Source: Streptomyces pactum
GTDB taxonomy: Bacteria; Actinomycetota; Actinomycetes; Streptomycetales; Streptomycetaceae
Assembly: GCF_016031615.1 (NCBI RefSeq)
Contig: NZ_JACYXC010000001.1
Location: forward strand, 248,001 to 312,000
Reading direction: 5' to 3'
Length of the DNA: 64,000 nt
Numbering within the stretch: position 1 is the stretch's first letter; each line of letters opens with the position of its first letter. Below are positions 7,249 through 15,789 of this stretch, piece after piece. The notes under the pieces were generated by a model. That model ran no database searches, was not told the origin of the DNA, and was given only the letters and a program-made list of their open reading frames with translations. The position numbers and the translations under genes are program-made.

Positions 7249-8805
7249 TCAGGCCGAGGGCGAGCGCCAGCGCGACGGCGAGCCGGCGGGGGGCGCGCCC
7301 GGGCGGGGGCGGGGACCGGTGGCGTCATACCGCCGGATCGTAGGGGCCCGGCGGGCGGGCGGCGGCCCGGCGCGGAGGGGGCGCGCAGGGGCGGGGCGGA
7401 GCCGGACCGTCCGCCCCTGCCGGGAGCCCCGCCGACCAAACCCGTCCCTGTCTGCGGCCCCGCCGCACCGGTCCGGCCCACCGGGGGCGCCGTCCTCCGT
7501 GGCGCCGGACTCACCGGCAGCGCCACCGCCCGCGGGGCCCGGCCTGCCGGAGGCCGGGCCGTCCGCCGCGCCCGGCCCGTGCCGCGGGCCCGGATCGCCG
7601 GCCGCCGGCCCGGGCGGGCCGGCGGTGAGGTCGGCGGTGAGCCGGCCCAGGATGCGTTCGGCGGCCCGGCCGTCGCCGAAGGGGTGGCGGGCCCGCGCCA
7701 TCCTGGCGTACTCCTCCGGGTCGTCCAGCAGCCGGCCGGCGGTGGCCAGGATCGTGTCCGGGTCGGTGCCCACCAGCAGGGCGGCGCCCGATTCCACCGC
7801 CTCCGGCCGCTCGGTGGTGGTGCGCAGCACCAGCGCGGGCTTGCCGAGGCCGGGCGCCTCCTCCTGCACGCCGCCGGAGTCGGTCAGCACCAGGTCGCAG
7901 TCGGCGAGGGTGGCCGCGAAGTCCAGGTAGTCGAGGGGGTCGACGACGGTCACCCGGGGGTGGTCCCCGAGTTCCGGCAGGAGGGCGTCGCGCACCGCCG
8001 GGCTGCGGTGCAGCGGCAGCACGATCTCCACGTCACCGCGGTCCGCCAGCCGGCGCAGCGACGCGCCCATGGTGCGCATGGCCGTCCCCTGGTTCTCGCG
8101 CCGGTGCAGGGTGAGGAGGATCCGGCGCCGCTCGGTGCGGAAGGCGCTGCGTCCGGCGCCCTCGGCCAGCACCCACAGCAGGTTGTCCACCACCGTGTTC
8201 CCGGTGACCTGGACCTGGCCGGCCGGTACGCCCTCGGCGAGCAGGTGCCGGGCGGAGGAGGGGGTGGGCGCGAAGTGCCAGTGGGCGATCCGCCCGATCA
8301 GGCGGCGGTTGAGCTCCTCGGGGAAGGGGTTGTCCGGCACCCCGGTGCGCAGGCCGGCCTCGACGTGGGCGACCGGCACCCGTTCGTAGAAGGCGGTGAG
8401 CGCGCCGCACAGGGCGGTGGTGGTGTCGCCCTGGACGACCACCAGGTCGGGGCGTTCGGTGCGCAGGGTGTGGCCCAGGCCGCGCATCAGCCGGGCGGTG
8501 AGGTCGGCCAGGTCCTGGCGCTCGCGCATCACCGCGAGGTCGGTCTTCACACCGACGCCGAGCAGGCCGAGCATCTGGTGGAGCATCTCCCGGTGCTGTC
8601 CGGTGGTGACCACCATGGGCTGGAAGTGGGGCGAGGCGGCCATCGCGCGGGCGACCGGGGCGAGTTTGATGGCCTCCGGGCGGGTGCCCAGGACGAGCAT
8701 GGCGCGGACCGTACGCGGCGGGCGGGGCGGCGGGGGCGCCGCGGCGCGGGCCGGGACGGGCGGTTCACCGGCGGGCACCGGCCCGGGTCTGCCTGATGTG
8801 GACAT
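7249..8805 (-). CDS. wecB: Non-hydrolysing UDP-N-acetylglucosamine 2-epimerase
   Basis: 518 residues. Residues about 34-390 carry the whole WecB/MnaA fold: LGTRPEAIKLAPVARAM, TTGQHREML, VQGDTTTALCGA, HVEAGLRT, FPEELNRRLIGRIAHWHFAP, TGNTVVDNL, LTLHRREN, LTDSGGVQEEAP and TTERPEAVESG. It interconverts UDP-GlcNAc and UDP-ManNAc. The last 130 residues are Gly/Pro/Arg-rich low complexity, unlike the family (about 370-400 residues), and run over the likely start of the next gene, so the true stop may have been lost. GGAGGAG precedes ATG 8805. Its partner is the glycosyltransferase 60 nt upstream. Confidence 0.92.
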   Translation of the reverse strand: MSTSGRPGPVPAGEPPVPARAAAPPPPRPPRTVRAMLVLGTRPEAIKLAPVARAMAASPHFQPMVVTTGQHREMLHQMLGLLGVGVKTDLAVMRERQDLADLTARLMRGLGHTLRTERPDLVVVQGDTTTALCGALTAFYERVPVAHVEAGLRTGVPDNPFPEELNRRLIGRIAHWHFAPTPSSARHLLAEGVPAGQVQVTGNTVVDNLLWVLAEGAGRSAFRTERRRILLTLHRRENQGTAMRTMGASLRRLADRGDVEIVLPLHRSPAVRDALLPELGDHPRVTVVDPLDYLDFAATLADCDLVLTDSGGVQEEAPGLGKPALVLRTTTERPEAVESGAALLVGTDPDTILATAGRLLDDPEEYARMARARHPFGDGRAAERILGRLTADLTAGPPGPAAGDPGPRHGPGAADGPASGRPGPAGGGAAGESGATEDGAPGGPDRCGGAADRDGFGRRGSRQGRTVRLRPAPARPLRAGPPPARRAPTIRRYDATGPRPRPGAPPAGSPSRWRSPSA

Positions 8806-8865
8806 GGGACTCCTCCAGGGGACGTGACGGGGCCCGTCCGCGGCCACGGCGGCGTGCGGACGTGA

Positions 8866-10107
8866 TCAGGTGCGTGCGGTCTTGAGCCAGGTCCGCTTGC
8901 CGGTGACGGCGCGCCACAGCCCCCACCAGCCGGCCGCGAACCAGATGTAGCCGTAGATCACGAACACATGGCCGAGCAGGAAGGCGCGCGGCAGGCTCAG
9001 CGTGGGTTCGCGGCGGCGGTAGACGAACCCGTAGATCCAGGCCGCGGTGAAGGAGAGCAGGTAGGGGCCGAGGAACCAGGCCGGGGAGACCAGGGCCCGG
9101 CCGGCGGTGACGGACGCCGCCACGGTGCCGAGGACCGCGACGGTGAAGGACAGCGGCAGCAGCGAGGTGAGGAGGATCAGCACCGGGCTGGACAGGTGGT
9201 AGAGGAGGTCCACGGCGGCCCGGCCGGGCACCTCACGCAGTATCAGCGGCACCAGGTTGGCGGACTGCAGGTGACCCTGGAACCAGCGGGAGCGCTGCCG
9301 GATGAGCCGGCGCAGGTCGAGCACCGCCTGCTGGGACACCGCGGCGGTGGTGCAGTGCTGGTTGGTCCAGCCGCGGGCGATCAGCCGGATGCCCAGGTCG
9401 AGGTCCTCGGTGAGGCTGTCGCTCCACGGGTCGCCGCCCAGCGAGTCGAGCGCGGACAGCCTCATGAACTGGCCGTTGCCGCCCATGCCGACGCTGCCCA
9501 GGAAACGGCGGGCGCTCTGGAAGACGTCGCCGTAGACGACGAACTCCATGTCCTGCATGCGGGCGAGCAGGCCCTGCCGGCGGTTGTACATCCGCACGCC
9601 GACCTGGGTGGCCCCGGTGCGGGCGTCGTTGAAGTACGGATCGACCGCCTCGATGACGTGCGGGTCCAGCCGCCCGTCGGCGTCCACCACGCAGACGATC
9701 ACCTGGTCCGGGTCGCGGCCGCCGGTCAGGCCGGTGGCGCGCAGGTGGCGCACGCCGTCGTTGAGCGCGGCGCCCTTGCCGCGCCGGGCGTCGGGCAGGG
9801 TGCGCCGGTGCAGCTTGACCCGGTCGGGGTCGGCGGCGCGGGCGATCCGCGCGGTCCCGTCGTCCGAGGCGTCGTCGATGACGAGGGCGACGCACCGGTC
9901 GGCGGGCAGCGCGGTGATCCGGGCCAGGCTCTCGGCGAGGACCTTCTCCTCGTTGAGGCAGGCCAGCAGGAAGACGTAGAGGCGCTCGCCGCCGTCGTCC
10001 ATGTGGTGGGCCACCGGGCGGCGGGAGAGCAGGAACATCGCCGTGTTGTAGGTGCCGGCGACGGCGATCAGCGCGACCGCGGCCCAGACCAGCGGCTGCG
10101 CGGTCAC
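8866..10107 (-). CDS. Membrane glycosyltransferase family 2 (processive polysaccharide synthase type)
   Basis: 413 residues: one N-terminal membrane helix (1-27), a cytoplasmic GT-A domain with IDDASDD, VVDADG, the acceptor-site acid in SDSLTEDLDLG and the processivity motif QRSRW (Q-x-x-R-W), then about four C-terminal helices. This is the D,D,D,QxxRW layout of hyaluronan, cellulose and poly-GlcNAc synthases. With the neighbouring epimerase the donor may be UDP-GlcNAc or UDP-ManNAc. Its start overlaps the stop of the small membrane protein (ATGA), so the two are translationally coupled. Confidence 0.9.
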   Translation of the reverse strand: MTAQPLVWAAVALIAVAGTYNTAMFLLSRRPVAHHMDDGGERLYVFLLACLNEEKVLAESLARITALPADRCVALVIDDASDDGTARIARAADPDRVKLHRRTLPDARRGKGAALNDGVRHLRATGLTGGRDPDQVIVCVVDADGRLDPHVIEAVDPYFNDARTGATQVGVRMYNRRQGLLARMQDMEFVVYGDVFQSARRFLGSVGMGGNGQFMRLSALDSLGGDPWSDSLTEDLDLGIRLIARGWTNQHCTTAAVSQQAVLDLRRLIRQRSRWFQGHLQSANLVPLILREVPGRAAVDLLYHLSSPVLILLTSLLPLSFTVAVLGTVAASVTAGRALVSPAWFLGPYLLSFTAAWIYGFVYRRREPTLSLPRAFLLGHVFVIYGYIWFAAGWWGLWRAVTGKRTWLKTART

Positions 10108-10346
10108 CGGCGGGCCGCCGGGGCGGCGTCGGCCGGGCGGGCCCCGTCACCGTCCGCACCGGAGGAAGGCGCGCGTAATCGTAATCGCGCGAGAAGGAGC
10201 CCGAAAAAGATCAGGCAATAGAGAAGGAATCCCGCCCCCGCGATCGCTTGCAGTCCCCGGGCGAAGGAGATCCCCGGGATCATTTCCGGTGCCGCCGCGA
10301 GCCCCACCATGGAAAGCGCGGGTCCCAGAGTGGACCTACCGTACAT
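10104..10346 (-). CDS. Small single-span membrane protein of the glycan operon
   Basis: 80 residues with one clear transmembrane helix (AGAGFLLYCLIFFGLLLARL, about 35-55) and an Arg- and Ala-rich cytoplasmic tail. The start ATG 10346 has GGGGGG 8 nt upstream; an upstream in-frame extension to 10592 has no credible ribosome site. Its stop overlaps the glycosyltransferase start by ATGA. Not recognised by family. Its position recalls the small accessory subunits of membrane glycan synthases (such as IcaD/PgaD), but there is no sequence evidence for that. Confidence 0.65.
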   Translation of the reverse strand: MYGRSTLGPALSMVGLAAAPEMIPGISFARGLQAIAGAGFLLYCLIFFGLLLARLRLRAPSSGADGDGARPADAAPAARR

Positions 10347-10381
10347 CGGACCCCCCAAATACGGTCCCGCGCGGAAAGACC

Positions 10382-10402
10382 GGATCCGTCCCCATCGGAT
10401 CC
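10382..10402. promoter_or_regulatory. Candidate operator, inverted repeat GGATCCG-N7-CGGATCC
   Basis: Perfect 7-bp arms at 10382-10388 and 10396-10402 with spacer TCCCCAT, 36 nt upstream of the ATG at 10346. Position and symmetry suggest a dimeric repressor site for the leftward operon; the regulator is unknown. Confidence 0.4.
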
Positions 10403-10470
10403 CGTCGCCGCACGCATACGGAACGTACCAGAGCGATTGGCGGGACGGAGGACACACGAGGGTTTCGGAA

Positions 10471-10486
10471 CCGGAAAAATTTCCGG
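10471..10486. promoter_or_regulatory. Candidate operator, palindrome CCGGAAA-AA-TTTCCGG
   Basis: 16-nt near-perfect palindrome with an AT core, unusual in this GC-rich sequence, in the middle of the divergent promoter region of the glycan locus. Confidence 0.45.
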
Positions 10487-10678
10487 ACCGAGGCCCCGTT
10501 GACGCGGCGCCGACGGCCCCGGAACAATCTGCGGATTGTTGAGATCCGTGCTCCCGCATGGGGAATTCTGTGACGGCTCGGCCGTGATTCACGCACCATG
10601 CTTTCGGCCATGATCCGCTGCCTTCTCAGCTTCTGCCGCTCCATGGAATGCGGGACGAACGCAAGGGGGGTACCACCT

Positions 10679-12538
10679 GTGAGAGATCCACGGAGAAGAC
10701 CGCGGCCGGGCTGGCTGGCGGTGCTGGCGCTGGCCGTCGCCGCGCTGCTGGCGGGCGGTTTCCTGTCGCCCACCGCCGCCGACGGCCGGCACCCGGACCG
10801 TCTCCCGGCACAGCGGTCCGACACCGGTGTGAGCACCGGTGAGATCCGCGGCTGGGCCGCGTCGCAGCGGTCGGCGGACGCCGAACGGCGCGCCGCCGCG
10901 GCCGGAAAGCGCACGGCACGGGACCGGGCCGGGCAGGCCGGGGTGCCGGCCGGGCCGCGGGTCCGGCCCGCGGTGCGCACCACCACCGCCGAGCCCGGCC
11001 GGGCGAAGACCCTGGTGCTGTACGACACGGCGGGCCCCTACGGGCACCTGGGCGAGCTGTACGCGATGGGCGTGGCGAACCTCGGCGGCCACTTCGGCAC
11101 CGTGACCGCCAAGCCGGTCGAGGAGTACACCGCCGGGCTGCTGGACACCTACGACGCCACCGTGTACATCGGCTCCACCTACTACGGCGGGGAGATCCCC
11201 GACGCCGTCCCGCAGGACTTCTACCTGGACACCCTGCTGTCGGAGCGTCCGGTGATCTGGCTGGGCTCCAACATCTGGAACATGGCCAACTCGGTCAGTC
11301 TCCAGGAGTTCGAGTACCGGTACGGCTGGGACCCGACCACCTCGTTCTACGGGACCGAGGACGGCGTGGGGCAGGTCACCGAGGTCCGGTACAAGGGCCA
11401 GTCGCTGACCCGCAAGTTCCCGGCCGGGCAGGACGGCGGGGTGCTGCACCCCAACATCAAGACCGGTCCGGGCGTGCCGCAGGTCACCGAGGTGGCGCAG
11501 GCGGTGGACACCGCGCAGGCGGCCGAGCAGACGTTCCCGTGGGCACTGCGGTCGGGCAACCTGACCTACGTCGGGGAGATCCCGTTCACCTACGTCTCCG
11601 AGACCGACCGCATCCTCGCCTTCCAGGACCTGCTGTTCGACGCCCTCGCACCGCAGACGACCGAACAGCACCGGGCGCTGCTGCGGCTGGAGGACATCAC
11701 GCCGCTGTCCGACGCCACCAAGCTGCGGGCGCTGGCCGACTACCTGAAGTCCCGGAACATCCCCTACGGGATCAACGTCATCCCGGTGTACAACGACCCC
11801 AAGGGCGTGCAGAACAACGGCCTGCCGCGCACCGTGCGGCTCTCGCAGCGGCCGGCCCTGGTGAACACGCTCAAGTACATGCTGGCCAACGGCGCGGTGC
11901 TGATGGACCACGGCTACACCCATCAGTACGGCAACGCGGACAACCCGTACAACGGGCTGACCGGTGACGACTTCGAGTTCTTCCGGGCCCACGTGGACGC
12001 CGGGAACAACGTGGTCTACGACGGTCCGGTGGCCGAGGACTCCGCCGACTGGGCCCAGTCCCGGATCACCGCGGCGCTGGCGGAGTTCGCCCGGGTCGGG
12101 CTGCCCCGGCCGAAGCTGTGGACCACCCCGCACTACGCGGCGTCGGCCACCGACTACCGGGTCTTCGGGCAGAACTTCGAGGCCCGGCTGGAGCGTTCGC
12201 TGTACTTCTCCGGAACGCTGCGCGGCACCGAGCCGGACTCGACCCGCTACCTGGGGCAGTTCTTCCCCTACCCGGTCACCGACGTCTACGGCACCAAGGT
12301 GCTGCCGGAGAACCTGGGGAGCTACGAGCCGGAGGGTCACAACAACAACCCGCCGCGCACCGCGGCCGACCTGGTCCGGGGGGCGAAGGCCAACCTGGCC
12401 GTGCGGGACGGCTTCGCCAGCTTCTACTATCACCCGTACCACTCGGTGGACCCGCTGAAGGAGACCGTCGAGGGCATCGAGGCGCTGGGCTACTCGTTCG
12501 TCAGCCCGGAGAGCCTGCTCCCGGCCCCGGGCGCGTGA
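10679..12538 (+). CDS. DUF2334 (polysaccharide deacetylase-related) exported protein
   Basis: 619 residues. A basic start and hydrophobic helix (WLAVLALAVAALLAGGFL, about 12-30) give a signal or anchor. The N-terminal half (TLVLYDTAGPYGHLGELYAM) is a Rossmann-like domain. From about residue 345 the DUF2334 region follows: LRLEDITPLSD, MDHGYTHQYGN, WTTPHYAAS and FYYHPYHSVD. These Asp/His motifs match the metal-binding (Asp-His-His) and catalytic spots of polysaccharide deacetylases. It probably trims or de-N-acetylates a surface glycan. GTG 10679 has AAGGGGGG upstream; ATG 10598 is an alternative. Confidence 0.85.
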   Translation: MRDPRRRPRPGWLAVLALAVAALLAGGFLSPTAADGRHPDRLPAQRSDTGVSTGEIRGWAASQRSADAERRAAAAGKRTARDRAGQAGVPAGPRVRPAVRTTTAEPGRAKTLVLYDTAGPYGHLGELYAMGVANLGGHFGTVTAKPVEEYTAGLLDTYDATVYIGSTYYGGEIPDAVPQDFYLDTLLSERPVIWLGSNIWNMANSVSLQEFEYRYGWDPTTSFYGTEDGVGQVTEVRYKGQSLTRKFPAGQDGGVLHPNIKTGPGVPQVTEVAQAVDTAQAAEQTFPWALRSGNLTYVGEIPFTYVSETDRILAFQDLLFDALAPQTTEQHRALLRLEDITPLSDATKLRALADYLKSRNIPYGINVIPVYNDPKGVQNNGLPRTVRLSQRPALVNTLKYMLANGAVLMDHGYTHQYGNADNPYNGLTGDDFEFFRAHVDAGNNVVYDGPVAEDSADWAQSRITAALAEFARVGLPRPKLWTTPHYAASATDYRVFGQNFEARLERSLYFSGTLRGTEPDSTRYLGQFFPYPVTDVYGTKVLPENLGSYEPEGHNNNPPRTAADLVRGAKANLAVRDGFASFYYHPYHSVDPLKETVEGIEALGYSFVSPESLLPAPGA

Positions 12539-12544
12539 CAGCCA

Positions 12545-12595
12545 GGGCCCGGCCGGGCACCGTTCCGCCCCGCGCGGCGGTGCCCGGCCGGGCCC
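12545..12595 (+). terminator. Strong hairpin with 18-bp perfect arms
   Basis: 12545-12562 is the exact reverse complement of 12578-12595, with a 15-nt loop. It lies between the DUF2334 and GH113 genes, so it should terminate or attenuate transcription into the hydrolase gene. Confidence 0.65.
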
Positions 12596-12611
12596 GAACC
12601 GGAAGGGCACT

Positions 12612-13673
12612 GTGGCGATGAAGACCCTCGGACGGGCCGCCGCGGCGGTGACCGCGGCGCTCGCCGTGCTGACCGGCTGCTCCGGCGGGGACGACGACCC
12701 GGCCGGCGCGCCGGACCGTTCCGGTTCCGCACCCGGCGGCCCGCCCGGCGAGCGGATCCGCGGCATCACCCTGCCGGCCTGGGACACCGGGGACTACGAC
12801 CGGCCCGAGGCCGTGCGCTACCTGCGGCAGATCAGGGACACCGGCGCCCGCTGGGTGGTGTTCACCCCCACCTGGTACCAGGACGGCCGGAAACGGTCCG
12901 CGATCCGCACCACCGGGGAGACGGTCAGCGACCACGGGGTGCGGCGGATCGTCCGCCTGGCCCACGCCGAGGGGCTGAAAGTCCTGCTCAAACCGCATGT
13001 GGACCTGGTGGGCGGCGGGGACCGCGCGGAGATCAGGCCGGCCGACCCGGACGCCTGGTTCGCCTCCTACCGGACGTTCATCACGCACTACGCCCGGCTC
13101 GCCCGGGAGCTGGACGTGGAGCGGTTCGCGGTGGGCACCGAGCTGGCCGGAACCAGCGGCGACCGGGCGCGATGGTCGCGGGTGATCGACTCGGTGCGCG
13201 AGGTCTACCCGGGCCGCCTGACCTACGCCGCCAACTACGACGAGTACGCCCGGATCCGTTTCTGGTCCGCCCTCGACGTCATCGGCATCGACGCCTACTG
13301 GCCGCTGACGGACCGTCCCACCACCGACCCGGCGGAACTGGCCGCCGGGTGGCGGGAGGTGGTCACCGAGCTGGCGGCGTTCTCCGCCCGGCACCACCGG
13401 CGCGTGCTGTTCACCGAGGCGGGGTACGTCAGCCAGCGCGGGACCACCACGGCGCCCTACTCCTGGACGGTGAGCGACCGCACCGGGGAGGAGGAGCAGG
13501 CGGCGGCCTACCAGGCGTTGCTGACCGCCTTCGAGGACCGCCGGTGGTGGGCCGGGGTGTGCTGGTGGATGTGGGACGACTGGCCGGACAGCGGGGAGAC
13601 CCCGGCCCGGCTGGCCTACACCCCGCACGGCAAGCCCGCCGAGCAGGTGCTGCGCCGCTGGTGGCGGGGGTGA
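12612..13673 (+). CDS. GH113-like glycoside hydrolase lipoprotein
   Basis: About 353 residues. The N-terminus is a lipoprotein signal ending in lipobox LTGC, then a Gly/Asp/Pro spacer. The rest is a TIM barrel close to family 113 (beta-mannanase-type): GITLPAWDTGDY, WVVFTPTWYQDG, LKVLLKPHVDL, FAVGTELAGT (acid/base Glu about 175) and RRVLFTEAGY (nucleophile Glu about 267), ending GVCWWMWDDW. It is thus an outward-facing membrane-anchored glycanase, probably acting on the polymer made next door. GTG 12612 or ATG 12618 could be the start; GGAAGGG at 12601 fits either. Confidence 0.85.
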   Translation: MAMKTLGRAAAAVTAALAVLTGCSGGDDDPAGAPDRSGSAPGGPPGERIRGITLPAWDTGDYDRPEAVRYLRQIRDTGARWVVFTPTWYQDGRKRSAIRTTGETVSDHGVRRIVRLAHAEGLKVLLKPHVDLVGGGDRAEIRPADPDAWFASYRTFITHYARLARELDVERFAVGTELAGTSGDRARWSRVIDSVREVYPGRLTYAANYDEYARIRFWSALDVIGIDAYWPLTDRPTTDPAELAAGWREVVTELAAFSARHHRRVLFTEAGYVSQRGTTTAPYSWTVSDRTGEEEQAAAYQALLTAFEDRRWWAGVCWWMWDDWPDSGETPARLAYTPHGKPAEQVLRRWWRG

Positions 13674-13676
13674 TCT

Positions 13677-13700
13677 CCGGGCCGGGCGCGGCCGGCCCGG
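13677..13700. terminator. Bidirectional terminator, 9-bp arms
   Basis: CCGGGCCGG (13677-13685), loop GCGCGG, CCGGCCCGG (13692-13700), between the stop codons of the convergent GH113 and SGNH genes. Confidence 0.55.
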
Positions 13701-13703
13701 GGT

Positions 13704-14522
13704 TCAGCCGATGACCTGGCGGACCAGCGGTGCCAGTCCCCTCTTGTGCCCGGCCCGGGTCGGGTGCCAGCCGTCGGCGACGCTGAGGCGGACGCCGTTG
13801 AGGTAGGGCCTGGCGGCGCACACGTCGTGGCCGGCGAACGCCGGGGACGGGTCCTGGTAGGTGAAGCCGGCGGCGGTGGCCCGGTCCCGGATCACCACGT
13901 CGAGGTCGTCGGCGAGCCGGTTGAGCCGGGCGGCCAGCTCGGGGGTGATGCCGCCGGCGGCCCGGCAGGAGACGTCGGCGCCGAAGAACCGGGCGTAGCC
14001 GAGCACCACCACCTTGCGGGCGTTCGGGGCGCCGCCGCGGACCGCGTTGTAGGCGCGGTCGAGCTTGCCGGGCAGTTCCTCGGCGGTCTTCCGCTCCGCC
14101 TCCGCGACGGCGGCGGCGCAGCCGGCCCCGGTGCCGCTGAGGCAGTTGGCGATGAGTCCGGCGAAGCCGATGTCGTTGCCGCCGACGGTGAGCGTCACGT
14201 AGTCGGTGTCCGGGTCCAGGGCCGCCGCCTGGTCGTTGACGATGTCCTCGGTCTTCGCCCCGTGGCAGGCGACGAAGGTCAGGCGGGTGTCCGGACGGTG
14301 CCGTGCCACGAGGTAGGGGTAGGCGCGGCTGCTGCGGTAGCACAGCACGTTCAGGTCGGCGGCGTAGGTGCCGTTGCCGGAGGAGTACGAGTCCCCCAGC
14401 GCGACGTACCGGTCCGGCGCCGCGGCCGGGGCGACGGGGGCGGCGGCGAGGGTGCAGACCGAGGCTGCCGCGAGCGCGGCGGCCGGCAGGGCCCGGCGCA
14501 GCCGGACGGCGAAGGTGGGCAA
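13704..14522 (-). CDS. Secreted SGNH/GDSL-family hydrolase
   Basis: 272 residues. Signal peptide: basic RLRR, hydrophobic Ala-rich stretch, APAAAPD cleavage region. Block I YVALGDSYSSGNG carries the nucleophile Ser (about 45), block III is LTVGGNDIGF, and block V DGWHPTRAG supplies the catalytic His. Six cysteines suggest three disulfides, as in the Streptomyces SGNH lipases. It is probably an extracellular esterase or lipase; substrate unknown. The start is TTG 14522, chosen because GGGAGG lies 5 nt upstream and the signal peptide begins there; no ATG or GTG is as well placed. Confidence 0.87.
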   Translation of the reverse strand: MPTFAVRLRRALPAAALAAASVCTLAAAPVAPAAAPDRYVALGDSYSSGNGTYAADLNVLCYRSSRAYPYLVARHRPDTRLTFVACHGAKTEDIVNDQAAALDPDTDYVTLTVGGNDIGFAGLIANCLSGTGAGCAAAVAEAERKTAEELPGKLDRAYNAVRGGAPNARKVVVLGYARFFGADVSCRAAGGITPELAARLNRLADDLDVVIRDRATAAGFTYQDPSPAFAGHDVCAARPYLNGVRLSVADGWHPTRAGHKRGLAPLVRQVIG

Positions 14523-14710
14523 GGCGGCCTCCCTGTCGGGCGTGGGGGCCACCGGGACCGGGGGCGGGCACCTGGACGCAAGGCGGGCCGCCGCCCGGGG
14601 CGGGCGGACCGGGCCGCCGGGCCCGGGGGCCGTGACGGGTGACAGCCTGCCACGGCGGACCGGCCGATTCACGGACCGACGGCCGGGGTTCCTCCCCGCT
14701 GTCCCGGGGT

Positions 14711-14740
14711 GGCCGTCCGGGGCTTCGGTGCCGGACGGCC
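14711..14740 (-). terminator. Hairpin terminator of the DUF4352 lipoprotein gene
   Basis: GGCCGTCCGG (14711-14720), 10-nt loop, CCGGACGGCC (14731-14740). Partial pairing extends outward (CGGGGT with GCCCCG). Just past the stop at 14764 on the minus strand. Confidence 0.55.
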
Positions 14741-14763
14741 GCCCCGGCGGGCCGGGGGCCGGG

Positions 14764-15387
14764 TCAGGAGATCTTCCACTGCCCGGTCTGGTCGGCGTAT
14801 CCGCTGTCCATGGTGAACTGCAGGGTGGCCGGCTTGGACGCCTTGGGGATCTCGATCACGATCCAGCCGAGCGCCTTGTCGCCCTTGGGCAGGTTGAGGT
14901 CGGAGGTCATCTGAGGGCCGGCGCTGATCTCGCCGAGGGTGGCGTCGAACCGCTGGCCCTCGGTGTCGGCGAGCTGCAGGCCGTTGGAGGGGCTGTCGCT
15001 GTAGGTGGCGCTGCCCGTGTTGACCAGCAGCAGCTGCGCGGCGACCCAGCGCTTGCCCTCCTCGGGGGTCTCGTACTCGTTGGCGCCCTGGGCGGGGTCG
15101 AGCCACTTCTTGACGGTGACGTCGAGCTGGGTGCCCTCCTCCTGGCCCTTGAGGGTGATGGTGTCGCCGATCCCGGCCACCTCGGGCTGCTTCTCCTCCT
15201 CGGGAGCCTCCTCGGACTGCTCGGGGGCGGCGTCGCCGTCCTGTGACGCGTCGTCGGCCGGGTCCGCGGGCGCGGACGACTGCTTCTTGGGCCGGGAGGT
15301 GACCTTGTCGTCGCCGTCGTCGCCGCCGCAGGCGGTGAGCGGCAGACAGAGCAGGGCGGCGGCGAGCGCGGCGGCGCGGATGCGCAT
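14764..15387 (-). CDS. DUF4352-type lipoprotein
   Basis: 207 residues. MRIRAAALAAALLCLPLTAC is a lipoprotein signal with lipobox LTAC (Cys20), followed by an acidic Glu/Asp/Pro linker to about residue 68. The C-terminal domain (IGDTITLKGQEEGTQLDVTV, VAAQLLLVNTGSATYSD, LGWIVIEIPK) has the immunoglobulin-like telokin fold of DUF4352 proteins, which sit on the cell surface with no known activity. AAGGGG precedes the ATG. It stands alone. Confidence 0.85.
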   Translation of the reverse strand: MRIRAAALAAALLCLPLTACGGDDGDDKVTSRPKKQSSAPADPADDASQDGDAAPEQSEEAPEEEKQPEVAGIGDTITLKGQEEGTQLDVTVKKWLDPAQGANEYETPEEGKRWVAAQLLLVNTGSATYSDSPSNGLQLADTEGQRFDATLGEISAGPQMTSDLNLPKGDKALGWIVIEIPKASKPATLQFTMDSGYADQTGQWKIS

Positions 15388-15789
15388 GGGTGACCCCTTG
15401 GAACGGCGTACACGGCAGGTGTGGGAAGGAGTGCACTGTATCCGGATGTGACGGGGACATGGAGACAGGGGGGTGGCTTCGTGATGATCCCGTTTCCGGG
15501 CCGGGACCTGCGGCGTCGGCCCGCGCCGGGCGGGGCGGGAGGCACGGCGCCGGGCGGGGCCGAGCGGTACGGCCCCGGCGGGCCGGGCGTCGCCACCGCG
15601 GGAGGTACGGGCAGGTACGCCCCGGGAGGTACGGGCTGTGCGCCCCCGGAAGGCACGTGCCCCGGCCGGGCCCCGGTGGCGGGGCGAAGGCCGGGCGGGG
15701 CGGAACGCCGTCGGGCAGGCAGGTCCATGCCCGGGCCGTTCCGCCGACCGGGGTACCGGGCGCGGTCGGCCTATCCGTAGGGTCCTCAC
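15388..15789. other. Intergenic stretch with GC-rich repeats, no gene
   Basis: 402 nt, dominated by short GC-rich repeats: GGGAGGTACGGGC and variants near 15600-15640, and a copy of a 24-nt element also found after the next gene. Frames through it are low complexity. It must contain the promoter of the gene at 15790. Confidence 0.5.
15565..15588 (+). repeat. 24-nt direct repeat, upstream copy
   Basis: Begins CGGTACGGCCCCGG and matches 16294-16317 at 23 of 24 positions. A second, looser repeat follows each copy (15633-15677 and 16313-16353). The pair brackets the gene at 15790-16278. Confidence 0.45.

Larger units (their letters stand above)
10347..10678. promoter_or_regulatory. Divergent promoter region of the glycan locus
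   Basis: 332 nt, locally AT-richer, between the leftward glycosyltransferase operon and the rightward DUF2334 gene. It holds two palindromes, listed separately. No reading frame here has a ribosome site. Confidence 0.55.
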
